7,221 nucleotides of DNA from Dehalococcoidales bacterium (GCA_030641585.1 DAOWHE010000089.1:1-7221); one strand, 5' to 3'. Shown: positions 1 through 6,346, counted from the stretch's first letter. A program made the numbers and translations. The notes: generated by a model not told the origin, from the sequence alone.

Positions 1-25
1 AAACTGCGCGCTATATTTACCTCCT
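1..25 (-). other. Strong RBS and 5' end of an unidentified gene after alaS, apparent ATA start
   Basis: On the minus strand, 18 nt after the alaS stop, an AGGAGG (25 to 20) is followed at ideal 5-nt spacing by ATA (14 to 12) and then GCG CGC AGT TT, reading (M)-A-R-S-hydrophobic before the window ends. The same 13 bases, AGGAGGTAAATAT, precede the ATG of the bactofilin-like gene at 6607. The layout therefore looks like a normal translation start whose ATG has become ATA. No ATG, GTG or TTG lies at usable distance inside the window. alaS is followed by ruvX (yqgF) in several bacteria, and a short M-A-R-S leader would suit that family, but 14 nt cannot identify it. It could also be an error in the draft sequence or a decayed start. 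Confidence 0.35.
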
Positions 26-43
26 GCCGCCTTAACAGCGGGG

Positions 44-2623
44 TTACGAGCTATGAATCAAGCCTTTGACCAGCTTTATGGCCTCGTCCAATTTACCTAT
101 ATCCTTACCGCCACCCTGGGCCAGGCTGGCTTTGCCGCCGCCACCTCCCCCAGCTACACCAGCCACCCTGCTTACTATATCTGCGGCATGGTAACCCTTT
201 TTAACCAAATCCGGGGTCACCACCGCCAGGAAAACAGGCCTATCTTCATAGACCGTGCCCAAGACTACGACCACACTTTTCAGTCGCTGCCTCAAGAAGT
301 CAGCCATTTCCCGTAAGGTCTCCAGTCGGCAGGGTGATACCTGGGCGGCTAATACCTTTATCCCATCAACTATTTCCGCCCTAGGCAGCAAAGACTCAGC
401 CTCTCTCTTAGCCAGTCCCTTCTCCAGAGCCTGAGCTCGCTTAAACTCTTTTTCCACCTCAGCCAGCTTACTAGAGACTTCATCCGACAGGCTATCAACC
501 TTCTCTTTAATTGCTTCCTCAGCCCCCCGACCGGTAACAGCTTCAATACGGCGCAATCCAGCCCCAATGCTACTTTCGCTAATAATATGAAAGAAGCCAA
601 TCTCTCCAGTGGCAGCGACATGGGTGCCGCCACATAGCTCGGCTGAAATAGGCGGTCTACCGATTCTAATCACACGGACCACATCACCATATTTCTCATC
701 AAACAGGGCTATCGCCCCTTCCTCTATAGCTACCTTATATGGTATCTCCTCATCATATACGGCTAGATTCTGGCGAATTCTGTCATTGACAATGCGCTGC
801 ACTTCGCCTATTTCCTCTTTGGTCATGGCGGCAAGGTGGGAAAAGTCAAACCTCAGTCGGTCAGGCGCCACCAGTGAGCCTCTTTGTTGAACATGCTCGC
901 CTAAAACCTGGCGAAGAGCAAGCTGGAGCAAGTGGGTAGCCGTATGATTACGGGCAATATCAAGCCGTCGTTCCTTATCCACCTCAGCTTCCACCTCATC
1001 CCTCACCTTAAGGCTGCCTTCAGCAATATGTCCCTGGTGAATAGTTATGTTTGATGGTAACTGAATAGCATTAGTGACCAAAAAACGCCCTGAGGAACTC
1101 CGTATCTCACCGGTATCGCTCACCTGTCCGCCCATCTCTCCGTAGAAGGGCGTAGTTTCCAGAATGACGCCTGCCTCCTGCCCTTGTTGTATTTTGTCTG
1201 CGGACTTATTATCAACCAGGATAGCAACGATATTTGAGCTTTGTTTAAGGTCTCGATAGCCGGTAAAGGTAGTTGCCTCGAGTTTGCCCTCAAGCCCGGC
1301 CATTTCTTTTCCCCTTAGTTCAAATTTATGGCTGGCTCTGGCTCTCTCCCTCTGTTTTGCCATCAATGCCTCAAAGCCTTCTTGGTCTAGAGAAAGACCG
1401 CGCCCAGCGACAATCTCTTCTGTTAGTTCCACAGGAAAACCGTAGGTATCATAGAGCTTAAACGCCTGCTTAGCAGGGAACTTACCTATTTTTTTGATGG
1501 CTTCTTCCCCCATGATTTCATCTAAAAGTTCCAGACCAGTGCTCAGCGTCTCACCAAACCCGACCTCTTCAAGCTCAATTACCCTGAGAATAAAGTCCTG
1601 CCTCTGGACTATTTCCGGGTAAATATGCCCCATCTGCTGGATAGTCGTCTTAGCTGTTTCAGCCAGGAACGGCTTTTCCAGCCCCAGCCTCCGCCCGAAG
1701 AGGGCCGCCCGTCTCAAGAGCCGTCTGAGCACATAGCCCCGCCCTTCGTTAGCGGGAAGAACACCGTCAGCAATGAGAAAGGCAATCCCCCGGCTGTGTT
1801 CGGCTACTACCCGCATAGCATTATCAGTATCTTCATCAGCGCCGTACCGCTTCCCAGCCAGCTCAGAGACACGCCTGATTAAAGGGACAAGGAGGTCGGT
1901 TTCATAAACCGAGGTCTTGCCCTGAACTACGGCAGCCGTCCTCTCCAGACCCATACCGGTGTCAATATTGGGTTTTGGTAATAAGGTGCGGCGACCTTCC
2001 TGGTCCTGGTTATACTCTACAAACACCAGGTTCCAGATTTCAGAGAAGCGGCCGCAGTCGCAGTTAGGGGCGCAGGTATCCTTGCCACAGCCGACCTCGG
2101 GGCCAAAGTCATAATGAATCTCGCTACAGGGTCCACAGGGTCCAGAATCACCGGCTGGACCCCAGAAGTTATCCTCCTCACCGAACCTGAGTATTCTATT
2201 TTCAGGAACACCCAGCTTCCGCCAGAAGCTGAAAGCCTCATCGTCATCAAGAAATACAGTTATCCACAGCCGCTCGGACGGAAGCCCCAGGCGCCGGGTA
2301 ACAAATTCCCATGCCCAGGAAATCGCCTCACGCTTAAAGTAATCACCAACGCTGAAGTTACCCAGCATCTCAAAAAAGGTAAGATGGGTGGGGTCGCCTA
2401 CCGATTCAATATCGGTAGTGCGAAAGCACTTTTGAGCCGCTGCCAGACGGGGATTAGGCGGCACTGCCTCACCCAAGAAGTAGGGTTTAAGCGGCACCAT
2501 GCCGGCACTGGTAAGTAGCAAGGTAGGGTCACCATGAGGTATTAAAGAGGAGCTGGGGATGATTTTATGTCCCCTTTCCTCAAAGAAACTTAAAAATGCC
2601 GCCCGAACCTCATCACCAGTCAT
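44..2623 (-). CDS. alaS: Alanyl-tRNA synthetase (AlaRS)
   Basis: This cytoplasmic class II synthetase (EC 6.1.1.7) charges tRNA-Ala and hydrolyses mischarged Ser- and Gly-tRNA-Ala. The 859-residue length is normal (E. coli has 876). The catalytic core comes first: motif 2 region with FFEMLGNFSVGDYFK at about 83-97, GPCGPCSEIHYD at 161-172, and motif 3 NIDTGMGLER at 219-228. The tRNA-recognition helical region with EGRGYVLRRLLRRA at about 293-306 follows. The editing domain is complete: TPFYGEMGGQ at 491-500 and zinc ligands H560, H564, C664 and H668 (HTATH and CGGTH). A coiled coil at about 705-745 leads to the C-Ala/DHHA1 domain with a glycine run at about 822-830. C179, C184, C188 and C190 form an extra cysteine cluster after C163/C166. 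The ATG at 2623 is chosen because MTGDEVRAAFLSFFEERGH matches the family N-terminus; its SD (AGGT) is weak. It is third in the holA-ROK-alaS cluster but has its own promoter. Confidence 0.98.
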   Translation of the reverse strand: MTGDEVRAAFLSFFEERGHKIIPSSSLIPHGDPTLLLTSAGMVPLKPYFLGEAVPPNPRLAAAQKCFRTTDIESVGDPTHLTFFEMLGNFSVGDYFKREAISWAWEFVTRRLGLPSERLWITVFLDDDEAFSFWRKLGVPENRILRFGEEDNFWGPAGDSGPCGPCSEIHYDFGPEVGCGKDTCAPNCDCGRFSEIWNLVFVEYNQDQEGRRTLLPKPNIDTGMGLERTAAVVQGKTSVYETDLLVPLIRRVSELAGKRYGADEDTDNAMRVVAEHSRGIAFLIADGVLPANEGRGYVLRRLLRRAALFGRRLGLEKPFLAETAKTTIQQMGHIYPEIVQRQDFILRVIELEEVGFGETLSTGLELLDEIMGEEAIKKIGKFPAKQAFKLYDTYGFPVELTEEIVAGRGLSLDQEGFEALMAKQRERARASHKFELRGKEMAGLEGKLEATTFTGYRDLKQSSNIVAILVDNKSADKIQQGQEAGVILETTPFYGEMGGQVSDTGEIRSSSGRFLVTNAIQLPSNITIHQGHIAEGSLKVRDEVEAEVDKERRLDIARNHTATHLLQLALRQVLGEHVQQRGSLVAPDRLRFDFSHLAAMTKEEIGEVQRIVNDRIRQNLAVYDEEIPYKVAIEEGAIALFDEKYGDVVRVIRIGRPPISAELCGGTHVAATGEIGFFHIISESSIGAGLRRIEAVTGRGAEEAIKEKVDSLSDEVSSKLAEVEKEFKRAQALEKGLAKREAESLLPRAEIVDGIKVLAAQVSPCRLETLREMADFLRQRLKSVVVVLGTVYEDRPVFLAVVTPDLVKKGYHAADIVSRVAGVAGGGGGGKASLAQGGGKDIGKLDEAIKLVKGLIHSS

Positions 2624-2634
2624 AGTTACCTATG

Positions 2635-2663
2635 ATTTTAGTGCAAGTGATACCAGCTGTCAA
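2635..2663 (-). promoter_or_regulatory. Predicted sigma-70-type promoter for alaS, nearly leaderless
   Basis: On the minus strand a consensus -35 TTGACA (2663 to 2658) is followed after exactly 17 bp by TAAAAT (2640 to 2635), five of six matches to the -10 consensus. Transcription should begin about 2631 to 2627, only a few nucleotides before the ATG at 2623. The mRNA from this promoter would therefore carry almost no 5' leader and little or none of the AGGT at 2629 to 2626. This fits the weak SD. Read-through from ROK would provide a second, leadered transcript. Confidence 0.6.
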
Positions 2664-2686
2664 TGAAGGCAGCTATGAGCCTTCAT
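2663..2686 (-). repeat. 8-bp dyad between the ROK gene and alaS, abutting the -35 box
   Basis: The arms ATGAAGGC and GCCTTCAT (2663-2670 and 2679-2686) are perfectly complementary around an 8-nt centre. No T-run follows on the minus strand, so a canonical intrinsic terminator is unlikely. One arm ends on the first base of the predicted alaS -35 box, and the dyad centre lies about 46 bp upstream of the expected start. That position suits a DNA-binding operator or an RNA hairpin in the read-through transcript. No regulator gene is visible in the window. Confidence 0.4.
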
Positions 2687-2692
2687 CTGCCC

Positions 2693-3667
2693 CTACTCCC
2701 TTTTTTGCTCCATAGCAAAGACAGCGGCACCGAGCACCCCGGCATCATCTCCAAGCTGGGTGGGAACGATACGCACCGCCCCGGCCGATAACCTAAAGGC
2801 TCTCTCGGCTACCATTTTTCTCACCGGACCCAGCAGCAGGTCCCCCATCTTTGCCACCCCACCACCAATAACAATCATTTCTGGATTAAAAATATTAACT
2901 ATATTTACCAAGCCCACCCCGAGATAGGTGGCCGCCCTTAAAACAACCTCTAAGGCGAGACGGTCTCCACCCTGAGCGGCTAACCCCACCTCTTCGGCAG
3001 TGATATTCTCTATCTTACCGGCCACAATATCAGAGAGGGTTGAGCTTTCCCCGTCTCTCAAACGCCTGAGCGCTTCCCTGGCGATTGCCGCACCAGAAGC
3101 CATTACTTCCAGACAACCAACATTGCCACAACTACACCTTGGGCCGTTAACATCTATGGTCATATGACCCATCTCGCCGGCACTGCCACGGCTTCCAAGA
3201 TACAATTTGCCGCCTATAATAATACCACCGCCAATGCCGGTGCTCACGGTGATATAGATGAGATTAGCTGTCCCCCTGCCTGCCCCGAGGCGGTGTTCCC
3301 CTAAAGCAGCGGCACTGGCGTCATTAAGTAGGAAGGCATCAACCCCAAACTGCCTGCTTACCATGTCCCTTAGCGGGACATCACTCCAGCCAGGAAGATT
3401 GGGGGACGAGGTTACCAAGCCCTTATCAGAATCTATGGCACCGGCGGCGGCAATGCTGATACTGTCCAGTTGGGATAAACCTAGATTACTCTCATTGAGT
3501 AGATGCTCTATAGCCGAAAACATCCGGCTGGTTACCGCCTGTGGTCCCTCACTAGCCAGGGTAAGATGGTATTCCTTAGCCACCACCTGGCCGCTACTGG
3601 AAATAATAGCGGCAATTATTTTAGTACCGCCCAGGTCTATGGCTAACACTGGCGAACCCTTTGCCAT
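2693..3667 (-). CDS. ROK-family sugar kinase, glucokinase-like
   Basis: The 324-residue protein is predicted to phosphorylate a hexose (glucose, or another sugar such as N-acetylmannosamine or allose) with ATP in the cytoplasm. The N-terminal phosphate-binding motif DLGGTK is at 11-16. D116 in LLNDASAA is the expected catalytic base. STGIGGGII at 142-150 and the E165/H168 sugar-binding signature GEMGH follow. The ROK zinc signature is complete: H168 with C178, C180 and C185 in CSCGNVGCLE. IVIGGG at 265-270 is the second adenosine-side motif. There is no N-terminal helix-turn-helix, so this is a kinase and not a NagC/XylR-type repressor. The ATG at 3667 follows the holA stop by 7 nt, and its likely SD (GGGAG) sits inside the end of holA, which suggests co-transcription and perhaps coupled translation. 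Exact sugar specificity cannot be read from the sequence. Confidence 0.93.
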   Translation of the reverse strand: MAKGSPVLAIDLGGTKIIAAIISSSGQVVAKEYHLTLASEGPQAVTSRMFSAIEHLLNESNLGLSQLDSISIAAAGAIDSDKGLVTSSPNLPGWSDVPLRDMVSRQFGVDAFLLNDASAAALGEHRLGAGRGTANLIYITVSTGIGGGIIIGGKLYLGSRGSAGEMGHMTIDVNGPRCSCGNVGCLEVMASGAAIAREALRRLRDGESSTLSDIVAGKIENITAEEVGLAAQGGDRLALEVVLRAATYLGVGLVNIVNIFNPEMIVIGGGVAKMGDLLLGPVRKMVAERAFRLSAGAVRIVPTQLGDDAGVLGAAVFAMEQKRE

Positions 3668-3674
3668 TAACTAG

Positions 3675-4682
3675 TTATCTCCCACGCTGCTGGCACAACT
3701 CGGCTACCAGGATATTTAAGGCAAGCTCTCCACCATATTTACCGGTCTTGATAGACAGGTCAGCTTCTAAAAGTTTTTGATATAGCTCTTTGAGTCGCTC
3801 CAGAGAGAACCTGCCGGCTTGTTCCAATGTCTTACGCAAAGCAAACTCATAGGTTATGCCCAGTCTATCCTGAATCTCCCCTTCAGACTGGCCGGCTCTT
3901 CTTAACTCCTTGGCTCGGACAAGCTGCCGAACCTGCCGCGACAGCATGAATAGAAGATAGGCTGGAGCCACCCCCACCTGTAGTAATTCCTGCAATGCCT
4001 GCTCAGCCAGTCCAACCCTGAACTCCAAAATGGCATCAACCATGGTAAAGACGCTAGCCTGCTGGGTATGACTTGCCAGCGTCTTAACATCGTCTTCCTC
4101 AATTTGGCGACCTGAAGTAAATAGCACCAGCTTCCTAATCTCACTGGCCATAGTCCACAGATTGCCACCCACCAGCCTAGCCAGCAGCTCTATAGCCCGA
4201 GGAGATATGCTGCCACCTTCCTGGGTAACACGCCTCCCAGTCCACTGACGAAGCCTGCTATTCTTGAGAAGAGGGAAGGATCTTACCTCTGCCCGGGATG
4301 AAAGCCCCTTAAACAGGGGGTTACTGCTTTTTATCTTGCCGTCTATAAGTACCAGTACTGTGCTATCAGGGAGATTACTAATACCGGTAGCAAATGATTT
4401 ACACTCACCCTGCCGCTCAGATGTCCCAGCAGTCTTTTTCCGCCTATCTGGTTTAACCCTGGGCTCAAACCGCTCCAGTAGCCCATAGACTATAATGAGC
4501 CTCTTTTCCGCCAGAAAGGGCAGCGTGTCACAAGTGGTTCTTAGCTGGTCCGGGGTCACCTTATGACCATCAAGTATCGTGGTATTGGCCTCTAAAAGTG
4601 AGGAGTCACCCAGAGCAGCCTTTAGCTTCTCAAGTGAGCATCTAAGGGAGAAATCATCCTGCCCGGTCAGTATATACAGCAA
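3675..4682 (-). CDS. holA: DNA polymerase III subunit delta (clamp loader)
   Basis: Delta is the clamp-loader subunit that opens the beta sliding clamp. At 335 residues it matches the family. The N-terminal AAA+-like domain begins MLYILTGQDDF, close to the family's usual start, and carries TLPFLAEKRLIIV at 53-65, the conserved stretch that includes the clamp-contacting region. A basic, probably flexible segment at about 74-96 follows. The helical domain II carries GGNLWTMASEIRKL at 172-185, and VFTMVDAI at 211-218 marks the hinge into the C-terminal collar domain, which ends ADLSIKTGKYGGELALNILV. The start is TTG at 4682, chosen because the alignment begins there and a strong AAGGAGG lies 7 nt upstream; the nearby GTG is out of frame. 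It is the first gene of the leftward cluster. Delta is among the less conserved replication proteins, but the motif set here is convincing. Confidence 0.93.
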   Translation of the reverse strand: MLYILTGQDDFSLRCSLEKLKAALGDSSLLEANTTILDGHKVTPDQLRTTCDTLPFLAEKRLIIVYGLLERFEPRVKPDRRKKTAGTSERQGECKSFATGISNLPDSTVLVLIDGKIKSSNPLFKGLSSRAEVRSFPLLKNSRLRQWTGRRVTQEGGSISPRAIELLARLVGGNLWTMASEIRKLVLFTSGRQIEEDDVKTLASHTQQASVFTMVDAILEFRVGLAEQALQELLQVGVAPAYLLFMLSRQVRQLVRAKELRRAGQSEGEIQDRLGITYEFALRKTLEQAGRFSLERLKELYQKLLEADLSIKTGKYGGELALNILVAELCQQRGR

Positions 4683-4689
4683 GGCTCAC

Positions 4690-4696
4690 CCTCCTT
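4690..4696 (-). promoter_or_regulatory. RBS that fixes the holA TTG start
   Basis: On the minus strand AAGGAGG (4696 to 4690) stands 7 nt before TTG at 4682. The GTG that directly overlaps this SD is in another frame. No in-frame ATG lies near the family N-terminus, so the rare start is supported both by spacing and by protein alignment. Confidence 0.75.
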
Positions 4697-4712
4697 ATTT
4701 GCCAGCCCCCAC

Positions 4713-4721
4713 ATTTTATCA
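4713..4721 (-). promoter_or_regulatory. Predicted extended -10 promoter for holA
   Basis: The minus strand reads TGATAAAAT (4721 to 4713), an extended -10 (TGn followed by TAAAAT). There is no convincing -35 box 17 bp upstream, where TATTAG stands. Transcription would start about 4706, giving a leader of about 24 nt that contains the AAGGAGG site. Confidence 0.4.
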
Positions 4722-4782
4722 CACCAGAGATTGGGCTAATAGTCCCATCGTTAGGGGAGTTTCAGAGGCAACAAAAAGCCTA

Positions 4783-4811
4783 TTGAAGTATGATGGCACA
4801 AGGAGTAGAAT
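4783..4811 (+). promoter_or_regulatory. Predicted promoter for the 74-residue gene and ychF
   Basis: TTGAAG (4783-4788) and TAGAAT (4806-4811, five of six matches) are separated by exactly 17 bp. Transcription would start near 4818, leaving a leader of about 47 nt before the ATG at 4865. The leader contains AAGGAG (4852-4857) at 7-nt spacing. Together with the holA promoter this makes a divergent control region of 182 bp. Confidence 0.5.
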
Positions 4812-4864
4812 TAAGCAGCATTATTTAGTCCGGCTGGCGTTACCCAGTCAAAAGGAGTGGTAAT

Positions 4865-5089
4865 ATGTCAGAACAGATTACTAATGAACTAAAGAAGCTA
4901 ACCGCTATTGCCAATGACCTGGAGCTTTCCGGTGAGCTCAGGGGGCAATCTATTAAAGCAATCAGTAACATTGGTACCCACGAGGCACTGCTAGCCTTGC
5001 TTGATTTAGCCGCCAATGAAAAGCTAAGCCCTGATGAAAGGGACCTCGCTCTTAAACAAGCCAGGGGAATTATAAAGTCAAGCCGTTAG
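4865..5089 (+). CDS. Small helical protein with a HEAT-like unit, function unknown
   Basis: I do not recognise a named family for this 74-residue acidic-to-neutral protein. It has no signal peptide, membrane segment or cysteine, so it should be cytoplasmic. Residues 1-20 look like an amphipathic helix. Residues about 24-72 read as a helical pair of HEAT or Armadillo style: LRGQSIKAISNIGTHEALL, then a second helix LLDLAANE, a loop KLSPDERD, and a last helix. The phrase NIGTHEALLALLDLA resembles HEAT-repeat sequences. Start and stop are well supported: AAGGAG is 7 nt upstream of the ATG and a predicted promoter lies before it. It precedes ychF by 90 nt on the same strand with no terminator between, so the two may be co-transcribed. 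It could be a protein-binding adaptor, but that is a guess from fold and position. Confidence 0.75.
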   Translation: MSEQITNELKKLTAIANDLELSGELRGQSIKAISNIGTHEALLALLDLAANEKLSPDERDLALKQARGIIKSSR

Positions 5090-5150
5090 CAAAACCCATG
5101 CTCAAAACCTAGCCAATAAAACCCCTCAATATGGCTCTGTTCCTGGGGGC

Positions 5151-5177
5151 ATGGAAGAGGAGGTTGGTAGACTTTAG
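5151..5177 (+). promoter_or_regulatory. Displaced SD and possible 8-codon leader ORF before ychF
   Basis: The strong GAGGAGG (5157-5163) lies 16 nt before the ychF ATG at 5180, too far for usual initiation. No in-frame alternative start exists upstream, since TAG is in frame at 5168. The same stretch encodes a mini-ORF, ATG at 5151 to TAG at 5175-5177 (MEEEVGRL), which ends 2 nt before the ychF ATG and has GGGGG just upstream. Termination-reinitiation coupling is possible. It may equally be chance. Confidence 0.25.
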
Positions 5178-5179
5178 CC

Positions 5180-6280
5180 ATGAGTGTTGGCATTGGCATT
5201 ATCGGGCTGGCTAAGAGCGGTCGGACGACCATCTTCAACGCTTTAACCAAGGGCAAAGCCGATACCGGAAGCTATACCCCGGAAGTACCTCATATCGGGG
5301 CAGCTAAGATTCCAGATTCACGCCTCAAGAAGTTAGCCGCTCTGCTCCAGCCTAAGAGGGTAGTCCCGGCAGAAGTAAGATACCTTGACCTTGGCGCTCA
5401 AGTTAAGAGTCTGGCCAAGGACACAGCCATAAGTGGTCAATACCTATCCCAACTGAGCAATGTAGATGCTCTGATTAATGTTGTCCGAGCCTTTGCCGAC
5501 GAGAGCATACCCCATATTGAAGGCAGCGTGGATGTGGAGCGGGATATTGCCGCAATGGACTTAGAGCTTGCCTTCTCCGACCTAGCGTTACTAGAGAGAC
5601 GGCTGGAAAAGATAAAAATGTCCCTGAAAGGAGCTAGCCAAGTTGAGCGCCAAGGTCTTCTTCATGAGCAGGAGTTACTGACAAAGGTAAAAGCTGAACT
5701 GGAGAAAGATATTCCCATCCGGGAACTAAGCCTAGCTGCTGAGCAGACCAAAACTATCACTCCTTACCAATTCTTAAGCGCCAAGCCGCTACTAACGGTG
5801 GTCAATATTGGCGAAGACCAGCTAGGTGAGGCAAAAGCTCTAGAGGACAAACTAAACCTGCGTTTTTCCCAAGTAAGACACCGCATTATCAGCCTCTGCG
5901 GCAAGCTGGAGATGGAGCTAGCCGAGCTGGATGATAGCGCCGCTGAGGGCTTCCGTGCTGAGTTCGGTTTAACCGAGCCCGGGCTTGAACGGACTATCAA
6001 ACTATCCTACGAACTGCTGGGGCTAATCTCTTTCTTTACCACCGCCTCGGATGAGGTCAAAGCCTGGTCTGTTAAGAGCGGCACCACCGCAGTTAAGGCA
6101 GCCGGTAAAATCCACTCTGATATGGAGCGGGGCTTTATCCGGGCCGAGGTAGTAAGCTTTGACGACCTCTCAAAGTGCGGCAGTCTGGCTGAGGCTAGAA
6201 AGCACGGACTTTTGCGCCTTGAGGGCAAGAACTACATGGTTCAGGACGGCGATGTAATAACTTTTCTGTTTAATGTGTGA
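5180..6280 (+). CDS. YchF/OLA1-family P-loop NTPase with a non-canonical P-loop
   Basis: YchF/OLA1 proteins are TRAFAC ATPases/GTPases of the Obg group that bind ribosomes and influence translation and stress responses. This 366-residue protein has the family length and order: an NTPase domain at about 1-120 and 195-280, a helical coiled-coil insert at about 120-190 (GSVDVERDIAAMDLELAFSD), and a C-terminal TGS domain at about 283-366 with LISFFTT, GKIHSDMERGFIRAEV and DGDVITFLFNV. The NxxE motif that favours ATP over GTP is present (NIGE, 209-212), and H112 matches the histidine reported as catalytic in E. coli YchF. Two core motifs depart from the family. The P-loop reads GLAKSGRTT, with R15 for the usual lysine, and G3, normally DIAGLVKGA, reads DLGAQVKSL at 70-78 and lacks its glycine. 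It may bind nucleotide weakly or hydrolyse slowly. The ATG at 5180 starts at the family N-terminus. I leave the symbol blank because of these changes, which make it a YchF paralogue or lineage variant. Confidence 0.9.
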   Translation: MSVGIGIIGLAKSGRTTIFNALTKGKADTGSYTPEVPHIGAAKIPDSRLKKLAALLQPKRVVPAEVRYLDLGAQVKSLAKDTAISGQYLSQLSNVDALINVVRAFADESIPHIEGSVDVERDIAAMDLELAFSDLALLERRLEKIKMSLKGASQVERQGLLHEQELLTKVKAELEKDIPIRELSLAAEQTKTITPYQFLSAKPLLTVVNIGEDQLGEAKALEDKLNLRFSQVRHRIISLCGKLEMELAELDDSAAEGFRAEFGLTEPGLERTIKLSYELLGLISFFTTASDEVKAWSVKSGTTAVKAAGKIHSDMERGFIRAEVVSFDDLSKCGSLAEARKHGLLRLEGKNYMVQDGDVITFLFNV

Positions 6281-6311
6281 GGGAGTTATTTATCTACGTC
6301 ACCCCCTCAGC

Positions 6312-6337
6312 CCCCCTCTCCTTCAAAGGAGAGGGGG
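6312..6337. repeat. GC-rich 11-bp hairpin, intergenic palindromic repeat
   Basis: The arms CCCCCTCTCCT (6312-6322) and AGGAGAGGGGG (6327-6337) pair perfectly around a TCAA loop. Pyrimidine-rich sequence (ACCCCCTCAG) leads in. The element is 31 nt past the ychF stop and has no T-run on either side, so it is not a standard intrinsic terminator, though so stable a stem would protect the 3' end of the ychF mRNA. The composition suggests a dispersed REP-like element; copy number cannot be judged from one window. Confidence 0.7.
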
Positions 6338-6346
6338 AGATAAAGA

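Noticed and set aside
2114..2518. 134-codon open frame on the plus strand inside alaS
   Set aside because: It is fully antisense to highly conserved AlaRS sequence, has no plausible domain, and follows from codon bias of the real gene.
2624..2692. T-box or other riboswitch upstream of alaS
   Set aside because: The gap is only 69 nt, with no T-box sequence (TGGNACC), specifier stem or terminator.
3258..3674. 138-codon open frame on the plus strand inside the ROK gene
   Set aside because: It is antisense to the ROK motifs, its low-complexity translation is typical of a shadow frame, and no RBS was seen.
4579..4863. 94-codon open frame on the plus strand ending just before the 74-residue gene
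   Set aside because: It overlaps the N-terminal coding part of holA antisense and crosses its promoter region. The predicted rightward promoter lies inside it, and its stop next to the ATG at 4865 is probably chance.
5090..5179. CCATGC/GCATGG pair (5096-5101 and 5149-5154) as a leader structure
   Set aside because: Six base pairs across 47 nt without support from flanking bases are too weak.
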